A stretch of DNA of 64,000 nucleotides from Tipula vernalis (GCA_958295665.1 OY282560.1:310353236-310417235); one strand, 5' to 3'. Numbered from the stretch's first letter, positions 1 to 14,334 are shown. Numbers and translations: made by a program. Notes: generated by a model from the sequence alone, not told the origin.

Positions 1-1078
1 AATAAAATTCTAAACATTTGTTTTGCTTTCAACTTCTGAATACGTTACGAATTCGAATGTATAAGATTCGTATTTGATTTAAATAAGAAACTAGCGAATC
101 TGATTTAAATCAATAAGAACCTTTCATTTTCATATTCGAATCGTATTCAGGTATAAATGACCATAATATTCCTAACTAAAAGACGAATATGTTTAAGAAA
201 CAGATCAGCTTATTAAAATATAGCCCCCCAAAATTTCCCCCACCACTGCCAATGTTTTCTATATGTTACATTATTATATATATAAATATATATATAGCAG
301 TTTATTAATATTCAAAAAATGCATGCGCGAATCTTACCAAAAACAAAAATACCAAATACGTAATATAATAGAAGCACTCAAAACCATTGTGACAATAAAA
401 CACAAAACACTATCAAATTCCGTAATAAACAATTTTGAGTGTCTCCTGCACAGTGCACGTACACATTGTGAGAATTATAAATTAAAATGAAAAAAATGTT
501 TTTATAATAAATCTAAATTAATTAATTCGAGAGAGTAAATTTAATTTAGAGAGGCCTGGCTGTTACTTGTTATATCGTGTTCATATCTCGAATTTCGCGT
601 TGTTTACATTTCTAAGACTACGGCTAGGTATTGTTATTATTAGTAATAACAACAATAATAATTATTATTAGTGATAATAATGAGAGGGTAGGTATTTATT
701 TATATAAAAAGAGAGAGAGAGAGAATAATCGAATACCTACATATCTGCTAGCCTCAAAATACATAAATACAAATTTTTCATTCATTCATACTGAATGTCT
801 TGAAGTGAAAACACCAAATTAAATTAAATAAAAAAAAATATTTATCCGTTAGAAAATAATACGGGAAATTATTTAAAATACAAAAAAAAACTTTTAAAAC
901 TGTGAAACTGAAAGCAAACTTAAAAATTTAAAAAAAAGTGGATTTTGAACGTACATATACAAAGTGAATTAAGTGCTTAAAGATTACAAAAAAACTCAAA
1001 ATTTAATTAAAAAGAAATTCGGTCATTAGGTCGTGCATATATAGTATATATTTGTGTTCTGTGTGTTTAGTGCGGATC
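1..1078. other. AT-rich upstream region of the four-exon gene
   Basis: No gene is supported here. The stretch is AT-rich with runs of TA around 272-297 and ATT/AAT triplets around 638-680. The last 100 bases or so before 1079 are probably 5' untranslated sequence of the gene that follows, but no TATA box or initiator can be placed with confidence. Confidence 0.5.
711..724 (+). promoter_or_regulatory. GAGA tract upstream of gene 1
   Basis: An uninterrupted (GA)7 run lies about 355 bp before the start codon at 1079. In flies such runs bind GAGA factor and are common near promoters. It could equally be a simple microsatellite, so the regulatory reading is inference. Confidence 0.3.
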
Positions 1079-1337
1079 ATGAATAAACCAAAAGGTTACT
1101 TTTCGAGTGGCTTTAAACTGTGGCCCCTCTCCCATCTTAACAACAATTCTACTAATCAGCAGCAACATACATTTGGTAGTTCGGTTGCGGTACAAAAATT
1201 ACGCGAATCAAAATGGTTTGGCCCCGAAGAACAACGCATCTTGTGTGCTGTTCTCGAGTGCGGTTTTATTGTTGAAATTCGCGAAGAAAATGAACTTGAT
1301 GGATGGTTTGGCGTTGTAATTTGTAAAACAACAAAAG
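1079..1337 (+). CDS. Unidentified four-exon gene, exon 1 (start codon)
   Basis: This exon encodes the first 86 residues of a predicted 207-residue protein and ends in phase 1 at an AAAAG|GTTTGT donor. The in-frame ATG at 1052 would add nine residues. I chose 1079 because the basic, polar start (MNKPKGYFSSGFKLWPL) looks more like a real N terminus, but this is a judgement. The exon holds an Asn/Gln-rich stretch at about residues 21-29, then a motif-like block ESKWFGPEEQRILCAVLEC at about 43-61. There is no signal peptide or membrane segment. I do not recognise the family. Support for the gene is structural: four exons separated by introns of about 8.1 kb, 64 bp and 4.8 kb join with matching phases (1, 0, 0) and end in one stop codon. 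Confidence 0.6.
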
Positions 1338-4300
1338 GTTTGTTTATTAATTATAAAAAATAAAAATAAAAATTATATAAAAGCACGCGCCGTCTGGTCT
1401 AATCAAAATTATAAAGTGTGTGTTGATAAAAATTTAATTCGACAGATCAACGATATACATACATAAATACATACTCGTAGTAATACAGAGACATACTCGT
1501 CTATGAAATAATTAAGTTTATTACATGTTATTGCTCTAGATTCCCTCATAAATCTTAGACATTTTTATTTATTCCTTCCTACACGTGAACAAAATATGTC
1601 AGACAACAAATAGTTTTTTTTGAAAGTTTATTTTTGATTCTAGCATATTTAATGAGGAATTTGCCGGTATGTGATTTTTTTTTTTTTTTTTTTGGATTTT
1701 TTGGGGTGGGTGGAAATTCTAATTTTATTAGGCAGCTTAAATGAATGAAAATGTTAGACGGATTTGTTATAGAAATTAAATTAGAAGTATTTGTGAGGTG
1801 CGGAATCTTTTATTGGATTATAGTGGTTTTTGTTGAAATTTAACATGACGTGCTGGTCACCAATGTGAAATACAAAAATTATATTTTGCGGCTTTTGTAC
1901 GAGAAAAACGAGTTTAAAATGCTTGAAATTGCGATAAAGAAATTTGAAAACTAATTCGTCATACTTTTTATAAATTTTATTTTTGACCCTATCTAGTCCG
2001 CTAAGGAGACGCAATTCTAATAAACTTTATTTTCCCAAAAATTTAGAAATTTCGATGGTTTAAAATAGATGATACATAAAATTGTGACTCTCGATCTTAT
2101 AAATGCCTATTTACTAATTTTTACAGAATTCTAAAATAAGTTTAGAAATTTTGGCTCATAAACCATACATATAGGCTCATATCTGATGATTTATGTTTAT
2201 TCATTCATTCTGGCCAAAGAAACTTAATTTTGAAAAACTTTCTAGTCGCTTGCTTAATTTTAAGGCCCATTCCATTCCAATCAATAATTAATGCATTTTG
2301 GTGATTTTATATAATTTTGCCTCAGTCGAAATCGACTTAATCCTGGTGAACTTTACCAACCTTTAAAACTTACATAGACGCGTCTTGATGCTCATTTAAT
2401 CGTCATCTAATAATGTGGCCAAACTACGAATTTTGTGAGCATGAGTACTCAATTCTGATAACTTTTAATATTTTTCAGAGAATGTAGGAATACTTCAACA
2501 TTTTAGTTCTCTTTTAAATTTGAATTAGATAAAATGGCAAGTACAAAAAGTTTAAACCACTTCGACAATAAATTCTCAAAACTCAAAATTTCCAATAATA
2601 CTGATTATTATAAAATTTGAAATTTGAATCCTAGAAATTTATAATAAAAATTAATAAAATTAAAAAATTCAGTCGTTAATTTTGAAAATCGAATCTTTTT
2701 TGTAGATTTGGATTTTATGTAAATATTGGAAATTCTAAGAATTTTGCGATTTGAAGAATTTTGAAATTGGGTCTTTTGCCAGAATGAACCAGTGCGGTGT
2801 GATTCATCTGGCCTAAAACCAATTACCCTAAAGTTGTACTTCAGATAACGGCTCTTGCCCAAGGAAGAATTTACGACCGTTATTGCTTTTTGATCCTTAG
2901 ATGACTAGAGTCAGTTAGTGAAGATACCTAAAGATAATTCGTTGCGTAAGTTGGATCTTTACAAAGTAGTAAATAGAAACGTCTCTTACTTTATATAAAA
3001 TTCTGGGTAAATTTGGGCAATATTTTTTATAGGAATAAAGAACCATGCACTATGTCATTCTGGAAGGAATTAAAATTTATTTTCCAGAACTTAGTTTTCC
3101 AGAAATAATTTAAGAACCACTTTCCATGTTAGTAAGGTCAAGTTGTCAAAAAATACAGGATTATACATGTAGAATCTCCTTGAATCACTGACTGATAAGG
3201 ATTCTTGTTATTATTCATAAATAATTAGCCATGAAAATTCCTGGTTTAAAGCGATTTCAGCTGGCGTCTATACCTTCGATTCTAATCTAAAAAGCGAATA
3301 AAGCTAACCAAAACCCAACCGGTAATATTTGAGGTACATCTTTTCAGTTGAAGTGATATAGAAGCGATCAACTCATTTGATCTGTATCTGTAAATTTTAG
3401 AAGAAGTATCGCCCAAAACGTTTTTTTTGAGTCAGTTTTCATTTTAAACTCTTAAAGCGAATATTCGACCAAATTTATAATGAATAAAAACCAATATATT
3501 GTTACGACTTGAAGACTAAAATTGATTCGATCACGGGATTTTGCAATTGCTAACAAAGTCCAATCACTTTTCAATCTTTGTAAATTAACCTGGTAAACTG
3601 ATTAAACCACTCGATCACTGTTTAAATCAAACTGATATACTGCCTGAAATTAAACTTATACCCTAGACACACTGCGATTTAATAAAACCGATTTAGTGAA
3701 TTTTTTGAGATTAGCTGCAGTTTGTCAACCTCGATTTAGCTAATCCCTTTGTTTTTGCATAGAAACTTAAACTAGTTTAGCTAAATCGGATACCATAGTC
3801 TACCTAGGGTAAATGATTCTACGCTGTGAATCACTTATTTAAGCTCTCTTGTTTTGGGCAGTGCTCTCTTTCTTTGTTTCTCCATTCATCTTCATTCGCT
3901 CTTAGTACCCGCCTTCTTCGTTTTCGAGTAATCTCCTTTAATTTCTTTAACGGATACTCCGTTCGTTGCTCTAAATAAATAACTCGCATAAAAACTTCAT
4001 CGTCCAAGTTGATGGTCGAATTCGGTATCATCAATATGCTAAACTATCTACTACATACATCAATATGCTAAACTACTAACTACACAGGACACCTAAAATG
4101 AGGTTAAGCCTGACAGAAAATTTAAGATTTACATTGAGAGTTATTTCTAGCGGTCATCATCGCATAATTTTTCTTTAAGTGGAAGTGCAGCCAAACAGTT
4201 CTAGAACAATTTTTATATACTTTAATATCACTCTGCCATAAAATGTTGCTTGCTGAATATTAGCCTCCATAAAATTGGACCTTTAGAGACCAAGCCATTC

Positions 4301-5361
4301 ACACAATTTTAGATTACAGTTAAAATAGAGCGCTGTGACGATATCAGCTGGATAAAAAAGGATTTAGGCGAAATAGTAAAACATGGTTGAACAAATATTA
4401 TTGCCGCACGATTATCTTTTTTTGGATTTAACAGTGATTTAAGGAGTTCTTACAGTTTTTCATGGCACAAATGCTGCTTCACTAAACCACTAAATATAAT
4501 CACAGTTTATGTACTTCAACAAATATTTTGTCCAAAACTCAAAAAATGAACTATGTCGAGATCTCTTGAACCTTTTCGATTTTGTAAGGGTGTAAATTAA
4601 CTTTATTCTGAATGATTGTAAGAATGGTGAGCCGTAGAGTTTAATCCATTCTCTATTTACGAGAATAGTTATAAGTGCTGGACGAGACCGATTTTGATCT
4701 TCAATAGTCTCTAGTTTGTTGAATTTCTTAACCTTCCTTAAAATGCCTTCAATACTTTGGAATAGGGGCCATTGTAGATCTTTAACAAATCAAGCGCGAA
4801 TAGATATGTAAACAATTGCTATTTGGGTCATTTATTTCTCCATGATGAAATTATGTAATTTTTTTTTTTTGAACGCCGAATTTGACCAAACCAACATTTA
4901 ATAATTAAAACATTCGTAAAAATGTAGCAACAATGTAATTTAATAAACAAAAAACAATAAGTTAGACAATAACTAACCCACACACAAACGTAAACAACAA
5001 TAAGATTATCACCGTTGTGAGAAAACTCCGTGAATATTTAATTTGGTATTTTCCTTCCTAATCTCGAGATAATGAGAACTAAAAATGCAATTTCCTTAAA
5101 CAAAATGTACACTAAAAATAAATGTTTGTCGTTTTGTTCAATCTGGCATCTTATGTACCGCCAAGATTTTTAATGGGTATGTATGTGTATAATACGAAGA
5201 CAATGCCATTTAATATCAGAAATGTAAATATTTACTAAATGATAATTTTTTTTTTAATAATGCGCGTTCTACATACAAATTGATTGGGATATACGACTCG
5301 CGAGCCAAGACGAAACGTATAAAGATTGTCTGTCCTCCGCACATAAATTAAGAACCACTAA

Positions 5362-5374
5362 CCCCCCCCCCCCC
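5362..5374 (+). repeat. C13 homopolymer
   Basis: Thirteen consecutive cytosines interrupt otherwise strongly AT-rich intronic DNA. The exact length may be unreliable because long homopolymers are error-prone in sequencing. Confidence 0.8.
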
Positions 5375-6229
5375 GTAATAAAACCTAGATTTATTATTAT
5401 TATTGTTTATATGACTATAATTAGCATTATAATAATCTTATAAATTATTTTGTTACAAATCTTGTAAAAGAAAAAATAATAATTTAAATTGTATTAAGAT
5501 GAAGAATAAAAAGACGAAGAAGTTTCTATATACTGGCAACTTATAATTATTATTCAAACTAACATTGGGATTATAAAAATAAATATTTTTATGTCATTCA
5601 ACTTTACTTTTGTTTAAAAACGAATTGTTTTATTTAATTTTATGTTTTATATAATGCAATTATAATATTTAACACTTTGACAATATCGTTTTTTTTTGTT
5701 TTTTTGACAGATGTACTAAACATTTAAGTACAGTGTCTAAAACATACTTTGCAAACGTGCCAAACAAAATAACAAGAAAAAATTTTGTTTACAAATTTGC
5801 CGGTACAGATATATTCACTTATTGTAGATAATTTTAGATTCGCAGCTATAGTGGTGTGTATTTGCTTTTATGCGAATTTACCAGTTAATTCTGACTCAAA
5901 CCAATTTTATCACGGGTTTTGTTTATTCGCGCAATTTGATAATAAAGTTTGAACGTATACTTAAATTTAATGTCAAAGTGACCTATATTTTCTCAAGGAT
6001 TACGTTAATTAGCGAGCTAAATACAGATTTGTTTTGTGGCCGTTTGCCATCCGGGTGCCAATTGTTATGTAATAAATGTTTATACGAACCAAGGACGAAG
6101 TGTGATAATTATCTATAAAATAAAAAAATACAAAAAAATTGGAAAATAATCGAAATCGGGTCAAGGAAAACTTGGTACGTAAAATTGAGATTAACACTTC
6201 AGGTTCGGTAGTTGTTTTATTCAGAGTTC

Positions 6230-7800
6230 GAATTCGGGATTTGATGAAACCTTTGAAATTTAAAAGCTTCGGAATTCGAAAAAGTTTTTAAATTTCTGTA
6301 ACCACTTGTTATCAAATTGGTCAGAATTTTTAATAATTCAGAGTTTCAAGAAAAGAAAGACTTTACAAGCTTCCTATGATTTACTTAATAGATAATATCC
6401 TGAAATCAATTTTACATCGAAATTACACAAATTAAATTTAATTTCCCCATACAAATCCATAAAAGACAATTTCAAGTATAAATTTTTAAAATTTGTAATA
6501 ATTCAGAATTTGATAATAATTGCAAAACTTTGATTTAAGAATTTTACAAAAGCTCCTTTTACTGAGCTCTTTAAAGAGAGAAGTACATAAAGCTTTGCTT
6601 ACTATCTGGTGCATTATATCGTATTGAAAATTTGAGCATTAATACAAACTTTAGAATTTGAGAAGCATTTTAACATTACAACAAATTTTAGAATATCACA
6701 AACGAACCAAGAAGATTTTTGAAAATTTGACAGAGAAATTCAGAACTTCATAATTAATTTCTTATAAAATTTCAAAATTTCTCAGTCTAGACTTAAGTTT
6801 AGAATTCCAACATAGATTACAAATAAGCCTTTACAAAATTTGAGTTTAGTACAAATTTCAAAATTTGTCAAGCATTATACTAAAACAAATTTAACAAAAT
6901 AAAAAAATATTTTATCTTTAATATAAAAATTCAGAATTTCATAAACAATCTTTTAAATTTCTGAATTTTATCAAAAAATTCCCACATCAGAATTTTTCAG
7001 AATTTGGCAAAAAGCATCAAAATGTGAAATAGCAAGCACGACGATTTTCATAAATTTTAGATTTAATGAAAGCTTCAGTATTTGACAGTTCTGATAATAA
7101 TTTGATAAAAACTTTTGGATTTAGAAGTATTGAAATTTGATCTTTACATAATACCAAACTGCAGGATTTACCTTCTGGATTTTTAATAACCCAAAATTTG
7201 ATTAACAATTTTTAATTTGAAATAATCCACAAATTAAAATTCGGCAAAATTTTAAGATAAACTTTACAATTTGAAAATCGTTGTATCATTTAAACAAACT
7301 TCAGAATTTAATAAACAAATCGCCATAAATGTCTTAATTTACAAAAAAATAATTCAGAATTTGATAAAAGTTTTAAGATGTTAAAAAATTTGAGGCTACT
7401 TAATTATTTTTATCAAATTTTAACGCATTAAAAACCCTAAAATTTAAAATTAAAGCGTTCAGAAATTAATATCGGATAAAACACTAAACAAAAAGATGTT
7501 TGACAATTCGAGCTTTATTGTTAAACCATCGAACAATGTCAATGTTATATATAAATTGTTATAAAATTTCAAAATTTTTAATTTTCAGAATATGACAAAA
7601 ACTCAAAATTCGAAATATTTAAGAAAATAAAAATTTTTGAAATTGGATAAAATTTCAAACAACTTTAAAACTCGATGAGAATTGCATTAAAAGCTGAAAC
7701 TATCAATATAACCACATTAAATTGAAAACTGTTCTAGTAGTTCAGAACGGGTTGAAATGTCAAATTTTAATTTGGGAATTTTGGAAAATTTTGACTTTTT
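6230..7800. repeat. Degenerate AGAATTTGATAA-like repeat field
   Basis: Variants of a short word around TTCAGAATTTGATAA recur at irregular 20-60 bp spacing (near 6343, 6504, 6935, 6991, 7304, 7352). The units are too diverged to define a fixed period by eye. It looks like an old, decayed minisatellite or expanded simple repeat inside intron 1. Confidence 0.4.
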
Positions 7801-9420
7801 TTAAGTTTAAAGTTAAAATTTAGTTAATTAGGCAACTGAATATCACTGAACGTTTTCACTTTTTTTACGAAATTCTACAGCATTTCAAAATATGAAAGGA
7901 CAAAGCAACCTCTCAAGGGTCTCAAAGGAAAATTCGAAATCCCCACAAATTTTCTAGGCCCATACACAGAATATATTTTGCTGAAGTTAACCTTTTATTG
8001 CTTTTGGGTTTTGGAAGAAACGGAATTTCAGAGCAACCAGGCTGAAAGGGTTCGTTTGTTTGAAAACTTTTATTGCTCAATGTTTACTTACATCAAATTT
8101 ACTCTAAAAATTCATCAAATAATCTAAAAAATGTAAAACATTGAGAAAAGTCAATTGCCTCTTAAAATTAACATCATGCTAATTTCTTCAGCATTGACAA
8201 ACTTTCATAACCGGCTAAAATCATTGAATTTAATAAATTGCATTGTCCCATCAAGAAAATTGGATGATAATTTTTGTAAATTTAAGACAGGAAAATGTTA
8301 AATCAAGTTAAATTCTTTATCAAATTTGATAGCTATGAAATTCTGTTGAACAGTAATAATTGTAAAATCTCAAGCTAATTTAGAAACAAGTTAGGGAATA
8401 ATTAAAAATTTAGATTCGAGCTACTAGATTTCTATTTTAAATTATTAAAATTAAATGAGCTTTTAGTGGTGTGGTCTGCTTTCAGAAAAAAATTACGATT
8501 TTATTGTAGTAACTTTAATTTTGCCCGTACCTCGACATTATTTTAGGTGGAATAATTGGGGTCCGAAAATTTGACCTAATTCCACAAGCGATTAAGCGTG
8601 CTTTTAGTGGATTATGATTGTTCACATCTCATTGGGTTTTGCAAAGTGATAATAAAGTCAATCTCACAGTGATTGGCAATAAATTATCAAATTTATATCT
8701 TTAAATTACCCTAGATTGTTCGATTGCCAAAACAAGAACGAATAATTTTGCACATAATCACTGTTTACCCAAAACGCACGCGTTTATTATTCACAAAATG
8801 ATCTTTCATTTTATTTACAACTACTTAAAACGCATAAAACAGACCGAATTAAATTTAATAATCTTCACAACAGCAAATACAATAACAACAACAATATTAA
8901 TATTATTTCAACTCGCGACTTTATCAATCATAACATAAATATTTCTCAAGTATGTTGTTTATATCGCGTTTTACAGATACATTCAACCACAGAAATCGAC
9001 TTGAAATTACTTAAATCAATAATAGAAATTACGCGATTTATAATTTTTTTTTGTCTTGTTTTAATAATGGAATATGCCAGGGCACACAAGTCACGCATTT
9101 CAATTTAATGAACTCAAATATGTATATAGCACTTAAGTTGTTCATCCTACCACGATATAGTTCCCCCCACTGTATACAATAAAAATATAATTCTGATTGT
9201 TATTCAAATTAGTTGCCAAAAAAAATGTTTTTGATTGTTGGTATATTTACGACTAAAGACACCAAACATTCACTGTGTGTGTGGTATAATTAATTCCAAA
9301 TGACATTGAACATCCTTAGATAGAAATTCTGTGTTTTTATTTTTTTAAGAGGTTATAATATTATTGACCAAAAATCAAGATAATCATCTCATCATTTTTT
9401 TTTGTGGATTTCTTTTGCAG

Positions 9421-9596
9421 ATAAAAAACCAAAACCGGAGAATATTGAAATACATACAATGAAAATGACAGAAGGACGACGCAAGCACATAAAAATGACA
9501 CTAGAAGAAATATGGAAACGGGGCTGCCAGATAAGGATCAATAATTTTGGTGATAAAGAAAATGTACCACATTCGGAGAAAGATATTAAAAATCAA
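9421..9596 (+). CDS. Unidentified four-exon gene, exon 2
   Basis: A strong acceptor (T-rich tract then TTTTGCAG) precedes this 176-base exon, which completes the split GAT codon from exon 1. It adds 59 residues that are highly charged, with a basic-amphipathic block MTEGRRKHIKMTLEEIWKRG followed by the acidic DKENVPHSEKD. It ends at a consensus CAA|GTAAGT donor. The charged composition suggests a soluble, perhaps nuclear or cytoplasmic, adaptor rather than an enzyme (inference). Confidence 0.65.
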
Positions 9597-9660
9597 GTAA
9601 GTGTCCCCGTGACAACCTATTCAATTTTGGATAATTCAATTAAACTTTTTTGTTTTTCAG

Positions 9661-9762
9661 ATATCATTTGCACAAAAAACAAAACGCACATGGCATAACA
9701 GCCAACATTTTGCATACTGGTGTCGATATGGTGATCGGCAGGAAGATGTTCGAAGAAAACAG
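9661..9762 (+). CDS. Unidentified four-exon gene, exon 3
   Basis: This 102-base exon lies after a 64-bp intron (9597-9660, GTAAGT...TTTTTCAG), a size typical of short insect introns. It encodes 34 residues rich in aromatics and basics (KTKRTWHNSQHFAYWCRYGD) and ends in phase 0 at a CAG|GTAAGG donor. The two close exons with consensus sites are the best evidence that the locus is transcribed in this direction. Confidence 0.65.
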
Positions 9763-12700
9763 GTAAGGTATTTTATATAAATTACAACCTTAAAACTAAA
9801 TAAAATCTCGATCACCTGATCAACAGCGATTTAAAATTAACTTGATAAATTAGTCACGTGAAACACTCCTCCGCCCCTTCACTTCCACAAATTCATAATT
9901 GGGATAAGATAAACACCGTGCAGTCTGATTTTAACTCGCGATTAAGGTTACAAACAATAAGACATAAATCGCTAAACAAAAACAACGTTATAAATAACAA
10001 TTACTGTAACTGTCATCAAGATAATTATATGGGGTATGCGATAAAATGATTCAAACAATTCGACAGTTTTGGAATAAACTTAATAAGCTTGCAAATACAC
10101 ATTCTTATCAGATAAAAATATAAACTGTATACGTTGTTAAGATCACGTGCCGCTCGCGCCTTTCTGTACATCATAAATTATGTATATTCGCACCTCCGAA
10201 AAAAAAAAATCCTGCAATGACATAAAATGTATATTGTATTGTATAAAGCAGATCAATTAATCTAATTAATATTTTAATGTCATGACCAAATTTTCAAGGC
10301 AAGAGATAATTAGAATACTTTACAAAAAATTGGATTGTTTGTATGGATGACCGATTAAGGTAAAAATGTCATTAGTGTATGACGTCTAGCAGATAGCTGA
10401 TATTTATTTCGTAATGACTTTGAATGGTACTCGTATTTATTGTTTATCCGATTTTTATATGTTCCAGCTAATTAATTTGTTTACATATTTACATTTGTAA
10501 GAACTATCATAAGACCGCGCGATCCGAAAGCTGTTTACTTAATAAAAACAATAACATAGTAAAATAAACAAACGTGACCTTAAGAATTTGGCCACGAGAT
10601 TTATTTTTAAATTAATTTAATTTTTCGGCGTTTTCTTATTTTAACACCAGAAAAAAAATTCACTAGCCAAAAACCGATAAATGTATTTATTCGCTGTGAT
10701 TTTCACTACATATTTCGACATTTCAAAAGTTGAAACGCAATAAAAATATTTGTATAGATATCAAGCTACAAGTGTTCTTGAATCGAGCAAATCTAAAACG
10801 TAGTACGTGATCTTTATATCGTAGACGACGAAGTAAAAAAAATATTTTCTAAATTTCGTAAATTTCTAAAGCTTTTAATTTATGGATGTATGAACGATTT
10901 TGTTATTTTACCTAAGAGCCAATGAAATACGTCATTCATTATTTAAACCATTAAATTGAAGCAATTAAAAGCTTTTGAAAATTAATTAATAAATTATAAA
11001 ACAAAACGGTAAATAATAAAACGAAAACATTTGTTATTAAAATGCAATTTTTATTGCGTTATAACGAAAGATTGCCGACATTCATTAAAGTTTTAATGAA
11101 ATGTAAAAAAAAAAATCCAAACGTAACACGAACACAAAATATTTGGATCGATAAACATCAGTTGACCTAAATAAAAATAAAACAATTTAAAATGAAAAAA
11201 GCTCTTTACTGTTTCCAATGAAAATGCTTTACAACATTTACGTAGATCTACACAAAACAAAAATAAATGTAGACTACCTAGACTTTGGTTTACGTAATAA
11301 AAAAAAACTTTTGTTTGCTTTAGCATTTATAATAATTGAGCCAGAAAATGTGGTTCGAAACGTTAAAGTTCAATAAAACTGTCAAAGTAAATATCAAGAT
11401 TTTTTTTTTTTTTAAATATTGAAAAGTTCCAAGCGTTATATTAAAAAGTTCTGACCTTTCTAAAAATTAATTGACGTGAAACGTTAAGTCCAATAATAAA
11501 GAACAAAAAAAGTAATCCACAAAAATAATTTAATATGTTTCGGTCTGCTGTTGTTGAAATACAAATTGGAAAGTTAGAAGCTTTAGATTGTGTAGAGCAA
11601 GCTAGATAAATTGATAAATAGTCAAAATCGGTGAGCTTTGTTTATTATTTAATAAAGAAACTAAAATCTTATAAATGTAAAGGGAACCTTAAAATTTTAG
11701 GAAACAAAAATTCGGTCAGAGCTTTAATATGAAAAACTCCTAAATATTTATGATTCATTGATAAACAATTTATTCAAGCTTTAAAAGTTGAAAGTCTTAG
11801 AGCTTCCAACTTCTGAAAATAAAAACCAGATTTAGAAAGTAAAAACAAAGCTCTACAACAGTTTCAAATTGTGCTATTATGAAATGATATAAAATGTTTT
11901 ATGATATTCGGAAGCTTAAAATTTTAAAATATGAAAATTTATGAGACAAAAGACTATCCAAATATAGTTAGCGGATTGTGGATCAATAAACTCAAAAGGT
12001 TCATCAAATTAATCAAAATTAGTCATTTTATTTGATCATTGAAAATAAATTTAAAGCTTTAAAAATTTAAAATCATTTGATGATCAGCAAACCAATTAAA
12101 TAAACATTTTAATGTTAAGAAAGTTAAAGCTTTCGCCAGTAATAAGTTGCTGAATTTATTTCTCATAATATAATTAATTGGTTTAAAGGTACATGGAGAC
12201 TGTCACAGTCTTAGTGCTTTCAGCCCACCGTTAATTTAAACCAACAAAAGTTAAATCGAAACTTTTGCACATCACTTTTAAATTGTACACACTACAACTT
12301 TTAAATTGTAAACAAGATTTAAAAAGCTAAATCAAAGCTTTATATATCGGTAAATATTATGAAAAGATAGATCTGTGATAGTTGAGAGATATAAATGTCA
12401 AATGAAATCATTTGTTTGTTCTAAGTTTAATTTTAAAGTTATAAAACGCTCCCCACAAATAAAAGTATTTGTTGTGGAATCGATTTAAAAGTAGTCGTAT
12501 ACACACCATTTTCAAACAACAACGTTTTGCTAAGCACATGAATAACAGGAAAAATATAAGTAATTCGAGTTGTTTAAATTTAACATGGCTGAGTGCTTTT
12601 GACTTTTAAAAATGTAAATCAGCAAGATTAATGTCCACATGTAAGCAATCAAAGCTCTTCATATACATATTTTCACAATTCATGACTAAAAGATTCCACT

Positions 12701-13220
12701 TGTTGGGAAACAAAGGCTAAAACCTTGGCTTAGAACTTAATCTGAGTGTTTTCAAATATGTATATACCCACAATTCAATTAAAAAGCTTTCTAAATAAAT
12801 ACATAAAATTATATCTAAACGTGCAGCATTAGTAGAGTAAACAAAATAAAAGCTACATAAGGACTTTTATTAGAAAATTCAAAATTTTTTAAGTACATAA
12901 AATAAAACTAAAAAAAATGGATAACTTCCGACATTCAGATTTCGAAACTTCAAGCTTCCAAAGCTAAATAAAGTTTAAATTTATAATTTTTCCCCGTTTT
13001 CAGACAACTTGTTTAGGAAATCCAAAATTATGACTTTTTACAGCTTTTGAAAATTCTGCAAGTTATTAGCTAAAAGCTTTCCAACAATTTAGTTAAGCGA
13101 ACAGCAAGTATATTTAAAAACATATTTTGGAAGCTTTCGATTTTTGGAAATTAAAATCTAATATTGCGTGAAATAGCTGCTCAAATTAAGTTTAAATTTT
13201 GAGAGCTTTTGACATAAGGT

Positions 13221-14334
13221 TATGTTAGAAAGCTCCTTATTACTTAATAGGGACCGACATTAAAACATTGGCATATAACTCAAAGGTTCCAAGCAAATAC
13301 ATTTTTTTAAGCTCTTCATATTCTAAAGTACAAAATTCAACTAGAAAGCTTTCTACGTAAAAGGAAAGCATTAAGCAAAACTTACATTAGTCAAATAGTT
13401 TTAAAATTTTAAAGAAACAGTATAGAAAGCAAAGTTACAAATTTAAGCTTCTAATTGAGCTTTCATTTTTTTTAAATGATTTTCTTAAAAAATCTTTTTT
13501 TTTCGGTGAGCAAACAAATATAAAATTCAATTAAAAAACATAAATCGTTAACTGTTGTACATTTTTCAAGAGACTATTAGAGCTTTCCGAATAATGATAT
13601 GTTAGAAAGCTCCTTATTACTTAATAGTAGCCGATATTAAAACATTGGCAAAATTCAACTAGAAAGCTTTCTACGTAAAAGAAAACCATTAAGACAAAAC
13701 TTGCATTAATCGAATAGTTTTAAAATTTTGAAGAGACCTTATAGAATGCAAAGTTACAAATGTAAGCTTGAAATTGAGCTTTCATTTTTTTTAAATGTTT
13801 TTCTTAAAAAATCTTCTCTTTTCGGTGAACAAACAAAAATAATCATTGAAAGCTCTCGAGTTTCGTAAGTTCAATTAAAAAACATAAATCGTTAACTGTT
13901 GTACATTTTCAAGAGACTATTAGAGCTTTCCGAATAATGATAAAGCTCCTTATTACTTAATAGGAACCGACATTAATTGGCATATAACCCAAAAGTTCAA
14001 AGTAAATAAATTTTTTTAAAGCTCTTCATATTCTGAAGTAAAAAATTCAACTAGAAAGCTTTCTACGTAAAAGGAAAGCAGTAAGATAAAACTTGCATTA
14101 ATCAAATAGTTTTAAAATTTTGAAGAAACCTTATAGAATGCAAAGTTACAAATGTAAGCTTGTAATTGAGCTTTCATTTCTTTTTTAAATGATTTTCTTA
14201 AAAAATCTTCTCTTTTCGGTGAGCAAACAAACATAATGATTGAAAGCTCTCGAGTTTCGAAAGTTCAATTAAAAAACATAAATCGTTAACTGTTGTACAT
14301 TTTCAAGAGACTATTAGAGCTTTCCGAATAATGA
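13221..14334 (+). repeat. Three-copy tandem repeat, units of about 340-395 bp
   Basis: Three direct copies lie head to tail at 13221-13597 (377 bp), 13598-13940 (343 bp) and 13941-14334 (394 bp). Every copy ends in GAGCTTTCCGAATAATGA and shares landmarks such as CTCCTTATTACTTAATAG near its start and CATAAATCGTTAACTGTTG near its end. Copies 2 and 3 look most alike. Copy 2 has lost about 50 bp that copies 1 and 3 keep. The array is in intron 3, ending 190 bp before the terminal exon. Confidence 0.9.

Larger units (their letters stand above)
1338..9420 (+). other. Intron 1 of the four-exon gene
   Basis: About 8.1 kb without credible coding sequence on either strand. Short ORFs inside (for example 2608-2862 and 5870-6118) have low-complexity composition and no recognisable motif. 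It contains poly-T at about 1676-1694, a C13 run at 5362-5374, and a field of degenerate repeats from about 6230 to 7800. Confidence 0.5.

Noticed and set aside
9858..10049. 63-residue plus ORF in intron 3
   Set aside because: It follows a consensus donor, has no acceptor and has low-complexity Asn-rich composition.
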